A stretch of 64,000 bases of DNA, taken from assembly GCF_013378075.1 (NCBI RefSeq), contig NZ_CP051131.1, forward strand, positions 992,001 to 1,056,000, in the 5' to 3' direction. The position numbers and the translations under genes are program-made. This stretch comes from Parasphingopyxis algicola. GTDB lineage: Bacteria > Pseudomonadota > Alphaproteobacteria > Sphingomonadales > Sphingomonadaceae. This document shows, in pieces, positions 1 through 9,863 of this stretch. Positions within the stretch are counted from its first letter, which is position 1. Each line of letters opens with the position of its first letter. Under the pieces are notes generated by a model. It was given only the letters and a program-made list of their open reading frames with translations. It had not been told where the DNA came from and searched no databases.

Positions 1-2478
1 GGGCGCCTTGCGCTTCTTCTTCGCCGGGCCCTTCGCCGCGCGTTCGTCGATCAGCTGTGCCGCTTCCTCCAGCGTCAGCTCGTCCTTGTCGACGGTCTTG
101 GGAATCGTCGCATTGGTCGTGCCGTCGGTGACATAGGGGCCGTAGCGCCCGTCCATCAGCTTGATCTCTTCCTCGGTACGCGGATGCTTGCCGAGAACCT
201 TGAGCGGCTCGCGTGCCCCGCGCCCTCGTCCGCCCTTGGTCTTGGCTTCGGCGATCTTCACGACCGCCGCGTTCATGCCGATCTCGAAAACTTCCGCCGT
301 GGTCTCCAACTTCGCATATTTGCCGTCATGGCGAAGATAGGGCCCGTACCGCCCGATCGCCGCCTCGATCTCCTTGCCCGTTTCCGGATGCTCGCCGACT
401 ATCCGCGGCAATGACAGCAGCTTGAGCGCCATCTCGAGATCGACATCGGCGCGGGCCACATCCTTGGGGATCGACGCACGCTTCGCTTCCTTGCCCTCGC
501 CGCGCTGGACATAGGGGCCGAAGCGGCCCGTCTTGAATTCGATATCCTCATCGGTCTCGGGATCTTTGCCGAGAACCTCGTCTTCGCCATGATCTTCGCT
601 CTCGCCGCCGCGCTGACCGAACTGGCGCGTATATTTGCACTCGGGATAGTTGGAACAGGCGATGAAGGCGCCATAGCGCCCGCCGCGCAGCGCCAGCCGC
701 CCTTCGTTGCAGCGCGGGCAGAGGCGCGGATCGGAGCCGTCTTCCTGTTCGGGGAAGAGCAAAGGTTCGAGAAACTTGTCGAGTTCGGCGGTGATGTCCG
801 ACGGCTTCTGCTCCATCACCTCGTCGGTCTTCGGCTTGAAGTCCTGCCAGAAGGCGGCGAGGATTTCCTGCCATTGCGCACGACCGCCCGAGATATCGTC
901 CAGCTCTTCCTCGAGCCCCGCCGTGAAATCGTAGCTCACATAGCGTTCGAAGAAACGCTGGAGGAACGACGTGACGAGCCGCCCGCTTTCCTCCGGGAAG
1001 AAGCGGTTCTTCTCGACCCGCACATATTCGCGGTCCTTGAGCGTCTTGAGAATCGAGGCATAGGTGGACGGACGGCCGATGCCGAGCTCCTCCATCTTCT
1101 TGACGAGGCTCGCTTCGGAATAGCGCGGCGGCGGCTGGGTGGAATGCTGCTCGGCCGCGACGCCCTTTTTCGCCGGCGCGTCGCCCTTGTTCATCACGGG
1201 CAGGAGTTTCGAATCCTCGTCGCCGTCATCGTCGCGGCCCTCGGTATAGAGCGCCATGAAGCCCGGGAATTTGACGACCTGGCCGGTGGCGCGCAGCGCG
1301 GTCTGGCCGGTGCCCTCTTCCATCTCGACCGTCGTACGCTCGAGCCGGGCCGATGCCATCTGGCTCGCCAGCGCCCGCTTGAAGACCAGTTCGTAGAGGC
1401 GGGCGTGATCGCCGCCGCCGGCCTTGTCCCGCGAGAAATCGGTCGGGCGGATCGCCTCATGCGCTTCCTGCGCATTCTTCGCCTTGCTCTTGTAGACGCG
1501 CGGCTTGTCCGGGACGTAGCTCGCGTCATAGCGGTTCGCGATCGCACCGCGCGCCGCGGAAATCGCCGAGCCATCCATCTGCACGCCGTCGGTCCGCATA
1601 TAGGTGATCGCGCCGTCTTCGTAGAGCTGCTGCGCGATCCGCATCGTGTGGCTTGCCGCGAAACCGAGCTTGCGCGCGGCTTCCTGCTGCATCGTCGAGG
1701 TCGTGAAGGGCGGCGGGGGATTGCGGGTAAGCGGTTTCGTCTCGACCGAGACGATCTTGAACAGCCCGGCCTCGACATCGGCCTTGGCCGCCATCGCATC
1801 GCCTTCGCTGCCGATCGTCAGCCGCTCGATCTTGTCGCCCTTCCAACGGACCAGCCGGGCGGTGAATTCCGTTCCGTCCTGTTCCATCTGGGCGGCGATC
1901 GACCAATATTCCTGCGGAACGAACGCCTCGATTTCGCGTTCGCGTTCCACCACGAGCTTAAGCGCGACCGACTGGACGCGGCCGGCCGATTTCGCCCCGG
2001 GCAGCTTGCGCCACAGAACCGGGGAGAGCGTGAACCCGACCAGATAATCGAGCGCGCGCCGGGCCCGATAGGCGTCGACCAAGTCGTCATCGAGACCGCG
2101 CGGATGGGCGATCGCCTCGAGCACCGCATCCTTGGTGATCGCATTGAACGCCACCCGCTCGACCTTGGCCGGCAGCGCCTTGCGCTTCTCCAGAACCTCC
2201 TGGACATGCCAGCTGATCGCCTCGCCCTCGCGATCGGGGTCGGTCGCGAGGATCAGTTCCTCGGCGTCCTTGGCCGCGTCGGTGATCGCCTTCAACTGCT
2301 TGGTCTTGTCCCCATAGGCCTGCCACTTCATGGCAAAGCCGTTGTCGGGATCGACCGACCCGTCCTTGGGCGGCAGGTCCCGGACATGGCCGTAGGATGC
2401 GAGGACGCGATAATCGCCGCCAAGATATTTTTCGATGGTTTTCGCCTTGGCCGGCGACTCGACAACAACAAGTTTCAT
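1..2478 (-). CDS. topA: DNA topoisomerase I, 3' part beyond the left edge
   Basis: Type IA topoisomerase that relaxes negative supercoils. The protein begins MKLVVVESPAKAKTIEKYL, the usual TOPRIM start, followed by the acidic ATDPDREGEAISWHV motif. The active-site tyrosine lies in AITYMRTDGV. A C4 zinc finger (CPRCNEGR ... CSNYPEC) and further glycine-rich GRYGPY-type repeats occupy the C-terminal part, and a lysine-rich tail reaches base 1. 826 codons are visible, so only the extreme C-terminus is missing. It is the last visible gene of a plsY-dprA-topA series on the minus strand, 71 bases after dprA. The identification is secure; the C-terminal end is not visible. Confidence 0.97.
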   Translation of the reverse strand, partial: MKLVVVESPAKAKTIEKYLGGDYRVLASYGHVRDLPPKDGSVDPDNGFAMKWQAYGDKTKQLKAITDAAKDAEELILATDPDREGEAISWHVQEVLEKRKALPAKVERVAFNAITKDAVLEAIAHPRGLDDDLVDAYRARRALDYLVGFTLSPVLWRKLPGAKSAGRVQSVALKLVVEREREIEAFVPQEYWSIAAQMEQDGTEFTARLVRWKGDKIERLTIGSEGDAMAAKADVEAGLFKIVSVETKPLTRNPPPPFTTSTMQQEAARKLGFAASHTMRIAQQLYEDGAITYMRTDGVQMDGSAISAARGAIANRYDASYVPDKPRVYKSKAKNAQEAHEAIRPTDFSRDKAGGGDHARLYELVFKRALASQMASARLERTTVEMEEGTGQTALRATGQVVKFPGFMALYTEGRDDDGDEDSKLLPVMNKGDAPAKKGVAAEQHSTQPPPRYSEASLVKKMEELGIGRPSTYASILKTLKDREYVRVEKNRFFPEESGRLVTSFLQRFFERYVSYDFTAGLEEELDDISGGRAQWQEILAAFWQDFKPKTDEVMEQKPSDITAELDKFLEPLLFPEQEDGSDPRLCPRCNEGRLALRGGRYGAFIACSNYPECKYTRQFGQRGGESEDHGEDEVLGKDPETDEDIEFKTGRFGPYVQRGEGKEAKRASIPKDVARADVDLEMALKLLSLPRIVGEHPETGKEIEAAIGRYGPYLRHDGKYAKLETTAEVFEIGMNAAVVKIAEAKTKGGRGRGAREPLKVLGKHPRTEEEIKLMDGRYGPYVTDGTTNATIPKTVDKDELTLEEAAQLIDERAAKGPAKKKRKAP

Positions 2479-2549
2479 AGGGCGGACGTTTCTCTCAGAT
2501 CAGGCCGGGCTCTCATACGCGTACGAGGATGGGATGCAAATCCGGTTCG

Positions 2550-3659
2550 TCAAGACGGATCGGAAAGACTGACCTTTCCGCCGGCATGCCGCTCGAGGCG
2601 CCCCGCCAGCTCGAGTTCGAGCAGGATGGTCTGGACGGCAGCGGGCGCGACGGCGGATTCACGGATCAGTTCGTCGACCGGAACCGGCACCGGCCCGAGA
2701 AGCTCCGTGATCGTCTTTCGCTGGCTCGCTTCAACATCCGGCGATGCCGGTTCCGGCCGGTACATGCTGTCCGGCTCCTTGATGCCGGGAACATCGAAGG
2801 GCTGCAGCGTGGCGAGCACGTCGTCGACAGTCTGGATCAGCGTCGCGCCGTCGCGGATCAGCTGGTTGCAGCCCTGGGCGCGCGGATCGAGCGGCGATCC
2901 CGGAACGGCCATGACTTCGCGCCCGAACTCGTTGGCCTGCCGCGCGGTGATCAGCGATCCCGACCGGGGCGCGGCCTCGACGACGATGGTGCCCATGCCC
3001 AATCCGGCGATGATCCGGTTGCGATAGGGAAAATGCCGGGCCTTGGGCTCGCTGCCGGGCGGCTGTTCCGCCACCAGCACGCCGCGCTCGGCGATATCGA
3101 GCTGCAAATCCTCATTCTCCGGCGGATAGAAGACGTCGATACCGCCGGCGATCACCGCGATCGTCCCGCTGTCCAGCGCTCCGCTATGCGCAGCGGTATC
3201 GATGCCGCGCGCCAGACCCGACACCACCACATAACCCTCGGCGCCCAGCTTGAACGCCAGTTCGCGCGCAAAGCGGCGGGCGGCCGCCGACGCGTTCCGG
3301 GCACCCACCATCGCAATCAGCGGCCTGTCGAGCAGCGCAAGATCGCCCCTGACGATCAATACCGGCGGCGCCGTCTGGATCTGGGCAAGCGCGGCCGGAT
3401 AGGGGCGTTCGTGCAGAAAGATGTAGCGCCCGCCCAATCGCTCCACTTCGGCCATTTCCGCTTCGATGGCACGCGGATCGGCGAGCTTTGGCGCGCGGCC
3501 GCCACCACGCCGGGCCAGGTCGGGTATCGCATCGAGCGCGGCTTCCGCCGTGCCGAAGCGCGCCATCAGCTGGGCATAGGTGACGGGACCGATATTCTGC
3601 GACCGGGCCAGCCGGAGCTTGGCCGCATATCGGGTCTCAGCCACGGCCCGAACCGCCAA
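2550..3659 (-). CDS. dprA: DNA-processing protein DprA
   Basis: DprA/Smf binds single-stranded DNA entering during natural transformation and loads RecA. The 369-residue protein has an N-terminal helical region (LARSQNIGPVTYAQLMARFG), then a Rossmann-like core with MVGARNASAAARRFA and VVSGLARGIDTAAHSGAL, the family signature, and GGIDVFYPPEN. A winged-helix-like C-terminus follows (ITELLGPVPVPVDELIRES), as in full-length DprA. Its start overlaps the end of plsY by 23 bases; a slightly later GTG (VAETRYAAK) is possible. Same strand and order as plsY and topA, so probably one transcript. Competence itself cannot be inferred from this gene alone. Confidence 0.95.
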   Translation of the reverse strand: MAVRAVAETRYAAKLRLARSQNIGPVTYAQLMARFGTAEAALDAIPDLARRGGGRAPKLADPRAIEAEMAEVERLGGRYIFLHERPYPAALAQIQTAPPVLIVRGDLALLDRPLIAMVGARNASAAARRFARELAFKLGAEGYVVVSGLARGIDTAAHSGALDSGTIAVIAGGIDVFYPPENEDLQLDIAERGVLVAEQPPGSEPKARHFPYRNRIIAGLGMGTIVVEAAPRSGSLITARQANEFGREVMAVPGSPLDPRAQGCNQLIRDGATLIQTVDDVLATLQPFDVPGIKEPDSMYRPEPASPDVEASQRKTITELLGPVPVPVDELIRESAVAPAAVQTILLELELAGRLERHAGGKVSLSDPS

Positions 3660-4260
3660 CCCTGGGTTCCTCGCGACGGATCAGCCGGCCGATATTGCTG
3701 CGATGCTTCCAGAGAACGAGCAGGGCAAGCCCGGCGAAGAGGAACATCAACAGCGCATCGCCCTGCCAATAGGCCGCCGCCGGCAGGGCGAGCGCGGCGC
3801 TTATTCCGCCGACCGACGAATAGCGAAACAGCGCGACCATCCCGAGCCAGGCGACCGCAAACACCAGAAGGTAGATCCAGCCGAAGGCCAGTGCGATGCC
3901 GAGCAGCGTCGCAACGCCTTTGCCGCCGCGGAATTTGAGCCAGACCGGATAGCAATGCCCCACGAAAGCGCCGATCGCCGCGAGCCGCATCAGCGCGTCC
4001 GGATCATCGCCGAGGAGCCGCGCCAGGGTGACGGCGAGAAACCCCTTGGCAACGTCCAGCAGCAGTGTCGCGGCGGCCAGGCCCTTGCGCCCGGTCCGCA
4101 GCACATTCGTCGCACCGATATTGCCCGAGCCGATCGCGCGCAGATCTCCTGCACCCATGGCACGCGTCAGCAGCAGACCGAACGGTACGGAACCGAACAG
4201 ATAGCCGAGGATCAGGGCCAGTGCCGGGGCCAGCCAGAGCGGATCGTCGATAATGGTCAT
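3637..4260 (-). CDS. plsY: Glycerol-3-phosphate acyltransferase PlsY
   Basis: Inner-membrane enzyme that transfers the acyl group of acyl-phosphate to glycerol-3-phosphate, the first step of phospholipid synthesis. The 207-residue protein is very hydrophobic, with about five membrane segments. The three PlsY signatures are present: GSGNIGATNVLRTGRKG, KFRGGKGVATLLG and FRYSSVGGI. Length is normal for the family. It heads the minus-strand plsY-dprA-topA group and is divergent from murI, with about 110 bases between the two starts that must hold both promoters. Confidence 0.96.
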   Translation of the reverse strand: MTIIDDPLWLAPALALILGYLFGSVPFGLLLTRAMGAGDLRAIGSGNIGATNVLRTGRKGLAAATLLLDVAKGFLAVTLARLLGDDPDALMRLAAIGAFVGHCYPVWLKFRGGKGVATLLGIALAFGWIYLLVFAVAWLGMVALFRYSSVGGISAALALPAAAYWQGDALLMFLFAGLALLVLWKHRSNIGRLIRREEPRVGGSGRG

Positions 4261-4370
4261 GCCTCCCGTGCCAGTACGGATCGGTCATAGCGCACCAGTC
4301 CGATGCTGCAATCGTCGCGGCGATTTCCGTCCATTGCGGCCCGCCCCGCTTGGCAATATGGCAGGACGCC

Positions 4371-5168
4371 ATGCGCGCCGACCAACCCCTGCTGCTGCTC
4401 GACACCGGTGTCGGCGGGCTCTCGATACTGGGCCCGATCCGGAAATTGCTGCCCCGGGCGCCGATCGTCTATGCGCTAGACCAGGCGGGATTCCCCTATG
4501 GCCAGAAGTCGGAGGCCGAACTCGCCGCCCGCGTGCCCGCGCTCCTCGGACGGCTCGCCGAACATGTCGATGCGCGCCTCGCGGTCATCGCCTGCAATAC
4601 GGCTTCGGTCATCGCGCTGGACCCGGTGCGTGCGGCGCTCGCCATACCCATCGTCGGCACGGTGCCGGCGATCAAGCCCGCGGCGGCGATCTCGAAATCC
4701 CGGGTAATCGGCGTGCTGGGAACCGCCGCCACAGTCCGCCAGCCCTATGTCGACAATCTGTCGCGCGAATTCGCGAGCGACTGCACCGTGATCCGCCATG
4801 GCAGCCATGAGCTCGTCGCGTTGGCCGAGCAGAAGATGCGCAGCCGGCCGACCGATCCGAACGCCTATGCCCGAGTGCTGGACGGACTGTTCGGCCAACC
4901 CGGGGGCGACAAGATCGATACGATCGTGCTGTCCTGCACGCATTTCCCACTCGTCGAGGCGGAACTGGCTGCAGCCTCGCCGCACCCGGTCGCCTTTGTC
5001 CATGGCGGTGACGGCATCGCGCGCCGCGTGGCCCATCTGACCGAAGGCCAGCCCTGGCCGGAAGAACCGCGCCCCGGCACCGCAATCTTCGTTTCGGACG
5101 GCAGCGATCCGGAACCCCTGCGTCCCGGCCTCGCGCAATACGGCTTTGAAAATTTTGAGACACTTTAG
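4371..5168 (+). CDS. murI: Glutamate racemase
   Basis: Converts L-glutamate to D-glutamate for peptidoglycan. With the ATG at 4371 the 265-residue protein starts MRADQPLLLLDTGVGGLSIL, placing the DTGVGG motif at residue 11 as expected; a TTG seven codons earlier (4350) is less likely. The two catalytic cysteines are in VIACNTAS (about Cys75) and VLSCTHFPLV (about Cys189). LLDTGVGG and the full spacing argue for an active enzyme. It is transcribed away from plsY and lies 80 bases before hemA. Confidence 0.94.
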   Translation: MRADQPLLLLDTGVGGLSILGPIRKLLPRAPIVYALDQAGFPYGQKSEAELAARVPALLGRLAEHVDARLAVIACNTASVIALDPVRAALAIPIVGTVPAIKPAAAISKSRVIGVLGTAATVRQPYVDNLSREFASDCTVIRHGSHELVALAEQKMRSRPTDPNAYARVLDGLFGQPGGDKIDTIVLSCTHFPLVEAELAAASPHPVAFVHGGDGIARRVAHLTEGQPWPEEPRPGTAIFVSDGSDPEPLRPGLAQYGFENFETL

Positions 5169-5248
5169 GCTTATTGCGAGTCGTTCGCGCTGGAAATGGC
5201 CGATTCCAGCCATTACATGACCTGCAATCCTAACGCCGGGGAAGATTC

Positions 5249-6463
5249 TTGGACTATCAGCGCGTATTTTCGAAAGCCATTGAGCGGCTCCACGAAGAGG
5301 GCCGCTATCGGGTGTTCATCGATATCCTGCGCAACAAGGGCGCCTTCCCCAACGCCCGCTGTTTTGCGGGGCATAACGGGCCGAAACCGATTACGGTCTG
5401 GTGCTCGAACGACTATCTCTCGATGGGCCAGCACCCCAAGGTAATCGAGGCGATGGAAGAGGCGCTGCACGATGTCGGCGCGGGTTCGGGCGGCACGCGC
5501 AATATCGGCGGCAACACCCATTATCATATCGATCTCGAGGCCGAACTGGCCGATCTGCATGGCAAGGAAGGGGCGCTGCTCTTCACGTCCGGCTATATCT
5601 CGAATGAGGCGACGCTGACGACGCTGGGCAAGTTGCTTCCCGGATGCGTCGTCTATTCGGACGAGCTCAATCACGCCTCGATGATCGCGGGCATCCGCAA
5701 TGCGGGCTGCGAAAAGCATGTCTGGCGGCACAACGATCTCGGCCACCTCGAAGAATTGCTCGCGGCCGAGGATCCCGAAACGCCCAAGCTGATCGCTTTC
5801 GAAAGCGTCTATTCGATGGATGGCGATGTCGCGCCGATCGCTGAGATTTGCGATCTGGCCGACAAGTATAACGCGCTCACTTATTGCGACGAGGTCCATG
5901 CGGTCGGCATGTACGGGCCGCGCGGCGGCGGCATCACCGATCGCGACGGAGTCGCCGACCGGGTGACGATCATCGAGGGCACGCTCGCCAAGGCGATCGG
6001 CGTGATGGGCGGCTATATCGCGGCCGACAAGATGATCGTCGACGTGATCCGCAGCTATGCGCCGGGCTTCATCTTCACGACCAGCCTCTCGCCGGTCCTC
6101 GTCGCCGGTGCGCTCGCCAGCGTCCGTCATCTCAAGGAATCGAGCGAGGAGCGCGAGGCGCAACAGGCGTCTGCGGCGAAGCTCAAGACGATGTTCGCCG
6201 AATCCGGGCTCCCGGTCATGGACACGACGACCCATATCGTGCCGCTGATGGTCGGCGACCCGGTCAAGGCCAAGCGGATCAGCGATATCCTGCTCGCCGA
6301 GTACGGCGTCTACGTCCAGCCGATCAACTACCCCACCGTCCCGCGCGGCACCGAACGCCTGCGCTTCACGCCCGGCCCGACGCATAGCGAAGAGATGATG
6401 CGCGAGCTGGCCGAAGCGTTGGTCGAGATTTGGGACCGGATGGAGCTGCGGCTCGCAGCCTGA
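5249..6463 (+). CDS. hemA: 5-aminolevulinate synthase
   Basis: PLP enzyme condensing glycine and succinyl-CoA in the C4 (Shemin) route to heme, typical of alphaproteobacteria. The 404-residue protein has the alpha-oxoamine synthase features: [25 protein letters not shown], SYxD-type [20 protein letters not shown] and the PLP lysine in [17 protein letters not shown], at residue 248. The start is a TTG codon preceded by GGGGAAG at a suitable distance; no in-frame ATG lies nearby. Single-gene spacing to rpiB (107 bases) suggests its own terminator or a short operon. The C4 enzyme is one of the best lineage markers in the window. Confidence 0.96.
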   Translation: MDYQRVFSKAIERLHEEGRYRVFIDILRNKGAFPNARCFAGHNGPKPITVWCSNDYLSMGQHPKVIEAMEEALHDVGAGSGGTRNIGGNTHYHIDLEAELADLHGKEGALLFTSGYISNEATLTTLGKLLPGCVVYSDELNHASMIAGIRNAGCEKHVWRHNDLGHLEELLAAEDPETPKLIAFESVYSMDGDVAPIAEICDLADKYNALTYCDEVHAVGMYGPRGGGITDRDGVADRVTIIEGTLAKAIGVMGGYIAADKMIVDVIRSYAPGFIFTTSLSPVLVAGALASVRHLKESSEEREAQQASAAKLKTMFAESGLPVMDTTTHIVPLMVGDPVKAKRISDILLAEYGVYVQPINYPTVPRGTERLRFTPGPTHSEEMMRELAEALVEIWDRMELRLAA

Positions 6464-6570
6464 CGCGCTGGCCGTGTGGCCCAGGCAAATGTGGAAAAAA
6501 CCACAATGGGTGGTGGCGAAAGCGGGCCATCGCGACTAAATGGGCATTCGCACCGCCCATGGAGGCTCCC

Positions 6571-7029
6571 ATGCCGCACAGCATCGCCATTGCATCCGAC
6601 CATGCCGCCATCGAGCTGAAGGCGACGCTCGTCGCCTGGCTCGAGGAGCAGGGCCATGACGTGACCGATCTGGGCCCGCATTCCAGCCAGTCGGTCGACT
6701 ATCCCGATTATGGCTATGCGCTGGCCGAGGCGATCGCGGCGGGCGACGAGCAGTTCGGCGTCGCGCTGTGCGGATCGGGGATCGGCATCTCGATCGCCGT
6801 CAACCGCAATCCGGCCTGCCGCTGCGCATTGGTGTCGGACAATCTCTCCGCCCGGCTGTCGCGCGAACATAACGATGCGAACGTCATCGCCATGGGCGCG
6901 CGGCTGATCGGCGTCGAAACCGCCAAGGATTGTCTCGACGCCTTCCTCTCCACCGAATTCGGCGGCGACCGCCATCAACGCCGCGTCGACAAACTCGCCA
7001 ATCCTGCCCCCGCGAGGGAACCCGCCTAA
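6571..7029 (+). CDS. rpiB: Ribose-5-phosphate isomerase B
   Basis: RpiB/LacAB family isomerase interconverting ribose-5-phosphate and ribulose-5-phosphate. The 152-residue protein starts [17 protein letters not shown] and contains [16 protein letters not shown], the [17 protein letters not shown] phosphate and active-site loop (with the catalytic cysteine), and [19 protein letters not shown]. The start at 6571 has GGAGG just upstream. It is followed after only 10 bases by glyA, a common pairing in alphaproteobacteria, so the two are very likely co-transcribed. Confidence 0.95.
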   Translation: MPHSIAIASDHAAIELKATLVAWLEEQGHDVTDLGPHSSQSVDYPDYGYALAEAIAAGDEQFGVALCGSGIGISIAVNRNPACRCALVSDNLSARLSREHNDANVIAMGARLIGVETAKDCLDAFLSTEFGGDRHQRRVDKLANPAPAREPA

Positions 7030-7039
7030 AGGAATTTCC

Positions 7040-8353
7040 ATGAGCACCAATCCCGCCAACCTCAACGATGTCCAGCCGAACGGTTTCTTTTCCGACCGCG
7101 TGGAAGCCACCGATCCCGATGTCGGGAAGGCGCTCAAGGCCGAGCTCACCCGCCAGCAGAAGCAGATCGAGCTGATCGCATCGGAGAATATCGTTTCGAA
7201 AGCCGTGCTCGAAGCGCAGGGATCGGTGCTGACCAACAAATATGCCGAAGGCTATCCGGGCCGCCGCTACTATCAGGGCTGCGCGCCCTCCGATTCCGTC
7301 GAAACGCTGGCGATCGAGCGGGCGAAAGAACTGTTCGGCTGCGGTTTTGCGAACGTCCAGCCGCATTCCGGGGCGCAGGCCAATGGCGCGGTGATGCTGG
7401 CGCTGACCAAGCCTGGCGACACGATCCTCGGCATGTCGCTCGACGCGGGCGGGCATTTGACGCACGGCGCGAAACCGGCCCAGTCGGGCAAATGGTTCAA
7501 CGCGATCCAGTATGGCGTGCGCGAAGACGATCATCTGATCGATTACGACGAGGTCGAGGCGCTCGCCAAGGAACATCAGCCCAAGCTCATCATCGCGGGC
7601 GGGTCGGCCTATCCGCGGATCATCGATTTTGCGCGCTTCCGCGAGATTGCGGACATGGTCGGCGCCTATCTGATGGTCGACATGGCGCATTTCGCCGGGC
7701 TGGTCGCCGCCGGGGTTCACCCGACGCCGTTCGGCCATGCGCATGTCGTCACGACGACGACGCACAAGACGCTGCGCGGACCGCGCGGCGGCATGGTGCT
7801 CACCGACGACGAAGCCATCGCCAAGAAGATCAACTCGGCCGTCTTTCCAGGCCTCCAGGGCGGGCCGCTGATGCATGTGATCGCGGCCAAGGCCGTGGCG
7901 TTCGGCGAGGCGCTGCGCCCCGAGTTCAAGGGCTATGCGGCTGCAGTCGTCGAGAATGCGAAGGTCCTCGCCAGCCGGCTCAAGGAGCGCGGCGCCGATG
8001 TGGTCTCCGGCGGCACCGATACGCATCTCGCGCTGATCGATCTCCGCCCGCTCGGGGTGACCGGCCGCGATGCCGACGAGGCGCTTGAGCGCGCCGGCAT
8101 CACCTGTAACAAGAATGGCGTCCCCTTCGATCCCCTGCCCCCGGCCAAGACCAGCGGCATCCGCGTTGGCTCCCCGGCGGGCACGACGCGCGGCTTCGGT
8201 CCCGCGGAATTCCGAGAGATCGGCGATATGGTCGCGGACGTGCTCGAAGCACTACGCGAGAAGGGAGAGGATGGCGATCCGGCGGTGGAAGCCGAAGTCC
8301 GCCAGCGCGTCGAAACGCTGTGCGACCGTTTTCCGATCTATCCCGAGCTTTAG
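7040..8353 (+). CDS. glyA: Serine hydroxymethyltransferase
   Basis: PLP enzyme that converts serine and tetrahydrofolate to glycine and methylene-tetrahydrofolate, feeding one-carbon metabolism. The 437-residue protein has [47 protein letters not shown] and the PLP lysine in [16 protein letters not shown], about Lys243. GlyA also supplies the glycine used by the HemA encoded just upstream. An AAAGGA element lies before the ATG. The gene ends just before a long perfect palindrome that could stop or attenuate transcription ahead of nrdR. Confidence 0.97.
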   Translation: MSTNPANLNDVQPNGFFSDRVEATDPDVGKALKAELTRQQKQIELIASENIVSKAVLEAQGSVLTNKYAEGYPGRRYYQGCAPSDSVETLAIERAKELFGCGFANVQPHSGAQANGAVMLALTKPGDTILGMSLDAGGHLTHGAKPAQSGKWFNAIQYGVREDDHLIDYDEVEALAKEHQPKLIIAGGSAYPRIIDFARFREIADMVGAYLMVDMAHFAGLVAAGVHPTPFGHAHVVTTTTHKTLRGPRGGMVLTDDEAIAKKINSAVFPGLQGGPLMHVIAAKAVAFGEALRPEFKGYAAAVVENAKVLASRLKERGADVVSGGTDTHLALIDLRPLGVTGRDADEALERAGITCNKNGVPFDPLPPAKTSGIRVGSPAGTTRGFGPAEFREIGDMVADVLEALREKGEDGDPAVEAEVRQRVETLCDRFPIYPEL

Positions 8354-8371
8354 TGCATTGAATGCGACGGC

Positions 8372-8443
8372 ACCGGCCCGCTCCCCCTCCCGGCCTCCCA
8401 CAGGACAAACTCATTGGGAGGCCGGGAGGGGGAGCGGGCCGGT
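8372..8443. repeat. Dispersed palindrome, copy 1 (glyA-nrdR gap)
   Basis: Two perfect 29-base arms (8372-8400 and 8415-8443) separated by a 14-base loop. The arms are built of CCGGCCC, CTCCCCCTCCC and GGCCTCCCA. The same core recurs at 11745-11895 and 36801-36940. As RNA it would form a very strong hairpin between glyA and nrdR; it lacks a T-tract, so a role in termination is uncertain. Confidence 0.85.
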
Positions 8444-8465
8444 ATCGCACTCTTAGGAGACCATA

Positions 8466-8927
8466 ATGCGCTGTCCCTTCTGCGCCCATGATAGCAGCCA
8501 GGTAAAGGACAGCCGGCCCACCGAAGACGGGGCGACGATCCGGCGGCGGCGGCAATGCGAGAGCTGCGCGGCGCGGTTCACGACGTTCGAGCGGATCCAG
8601 CTGCGCGAGCTGACGGTCATCAAGAGCAAGGATCGCCGCGAGCCGTTCGACCGCGACAAGCTCCACCTTTCCGTATCGCTCGCCTGCCGCAAGCGGGGCG
8701 TCGAGCAGGAACAGATCGACCAGCTCGTCTCCGGAATCCAGCGTCAGCTCGAGACCAGCGGCGAGACCGAGATCGAGTCGAAACGGATCGGCGAGATGGT
8801 GATGGAAGGGCTGCAGCAGCTCGACAGCGTCGCCTATATCCGCTTCGCCAGCGTCTACAAGGATTTCCGCGAAGCCAAGGATTTCGAGGAGTTTGCCGGC
8901 ACGGTGAAGGACCTGTTCGAGGAGTGA
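8466..8927 (+). CDS. nrdR: Transcriptional repressor NrdR
   Basis: Nucleotide-sensing repressor of ribonucleotide reductase genes. The 153-residue protein has the N-terminal zinc ribbon with Cys3, Cys6, Cys31 and Cys34 (MRCPFC ... RRRQCESC) followed by FTTFERIQL and the ATP-cone domain (residues about 46-136; [19 protein letters not shown]-like and [13 protein letters not shown] segments). Length and order are those of the family. It sits between glyA and a TrmJ-type methyltransferase, a neighbourhood common in alphaproteobacteria. Start ATG at 8466 has AGGAG upstream. Confidence 0.96.
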   Translation: MRCPFCAHDSSQVKDSRPTEDGATIRRRRQCESCAARFTTFERIQLRELTVIKSKDRREPFDRDKLHLSVSLACRKRGVEQEQIDQLVSGIQRQLETSGETEIESKRIGEMVMEGLQQLDSVAYIRFASVYKDFREAKDFEEFAGTVKDLFEE

Positions 8928-8986
8928 CAGTGCCTACACCCGGCCATCCTGAGCGAAGTCGAGGGACAGCATCGAGCGAAGCCGAG

Positions 8987-9706
8987 ATGCGTTCAAACGC
9001 CCCGCCGCCCAGGATCGTCCTTGTCCGCCCGCAGCTCGGCGAGAATATCGGCAAGGCGGCGCGGGCGATGCTCAATTTCGGGCTGACCGACATGGCCATC
9101 GTCGCCCCGCGCGATGGCTGGCCCAATCCGGACGCGTTTCCGGCCGCCTCGGGCGCCGACAGCGTGCTCGAAAATGCGAAAGTTTGCGAAAGTGTCGCGC
9201 AGGCGGTGGCCGACTGTTCGCATGTCTACGCAACCACGGTCCGGAAGCGGGGTTCGAGCAAGCCGGTGCTGAATCCGGCCGAAACCGCCGCCAACATCCG
9301 CCAACTTCCGGCACCATCGGCGATCCTTTTCGGCCCGGAACGTTCCGGTCTCGATGCGGACGATGTCGCGCTCGCGGGCACGATCGTGACCGTTCCGGTG
9401 AACCCCGATTTCAGCTCGCTCAACCTCGCCCAGGCGGTCATTCTGATGGCCTATGAATGGTCGAAGGGCGCCGGTCTCGCCATCCCGACCGAGAAGGAAC
9501 CGCTGCCGCCCGCGCCCCAGGCCGAACTCGACGCCCTGATCGCGCATCTCGAATCGGCCCTCGAACCGACCGGCTATTTCTTCCCGCCCGACCGTACGCC
9601 GACGACGAAGCGCAACCTCAGGACGATGCTGACCAAGCCGGGCTGGAGCGCGCCCGATATCCAGGCGCTGCGCGGGATCATCTCCGCACTCGAGAAGAAG
9701 CGCTAG
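8987..9706 (+). CDS. trmJ: SpoU/TrmJ-family RNA methyltransferase
   Basis: SPOUT-fold, SAM-dependent 2'-O-ribose methyltransferase; the TrmJ group modifies position 32 of tRNAs. The 239-residue protein begins MRSNAPPPRIVLVRPQLGEN and carries the three SpoU motifs: NIGKAARAMLNFGL (motif 1), AILFGPERSGLDADDV (motif 2) and NPDFSSLNLAQAVILMAYE (motif 3). I chose ATG 8987 because conserved sequence starts there. An in-frame GTG at 8930, directly after nrdR, would add 19 residues encoded by a CATCCTGAGCGAAGTCGAGGGA-type sequence that looks like an inserted repeat. The exact TrmJ assignment within the family is probable, not proven. Confidence 0.88.
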   Translation: MRSNAPPPRIVLVRPQLGENIGKAARAMLNFGLTDMAIVAPRDGWPNPDAFPAASGADSVLENAKVCESVAQAVADCSHVYATTVRKRGSSKPVLNPAETAANIRQLPAPSAILFGPERSGLDADDVALAGTIVTVPVNPDFSSLNLAQAVILMAYEWSKGAGLAIPTEKEPLPPAPQAELDALIAHLESALEPTGYFFPPDRTPTTKRNLRTMLTKPGWSAPDIQALRGIISALEKKR

Positions 9707-9729
9707 AGCGTTATCGGTTCAGATTGAAT

Positions 9730-9841
9730 CGTCATTGCGAGGGCCAAAGGCCCGCGGCAATCCAGAGCCGCAGACGCCATCGCTGGCGGCTCTGGATTGC
9801 TTCCTCGCCCCGAAACAAGTTCGGGGCTCCTCGCAATGACG
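9730..9841. repeat. CGTCATTGCGAG palindromic repeat, copy 1
   Basis: A 112-base element with inverted ends CGTCATTGCGAG and CTCGCAATGACG and inner inverted arms GGCAATCCAGAGCC and GGCTCTGGATTGC. It lies in the gap between convergent trmJ and the TetR gene. A second copy of the same length is at 10582-10693. Repeats with these end sequences are frequent in sphingomonad genomes (general knowledge); no coding capacity is seen. Confidence 0.85.
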
Positions 9842-9863
9842 ATAGTAGTGCAACCAAGGACGA

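Noticed and set aside
589-3027. Long plus-strand open frame of 812 codons opposite topA and dprA
   Set aside because: It is the antisense of topA and the end of dprA, has no recognisable motifs, and owes its length to high GC with few stops.
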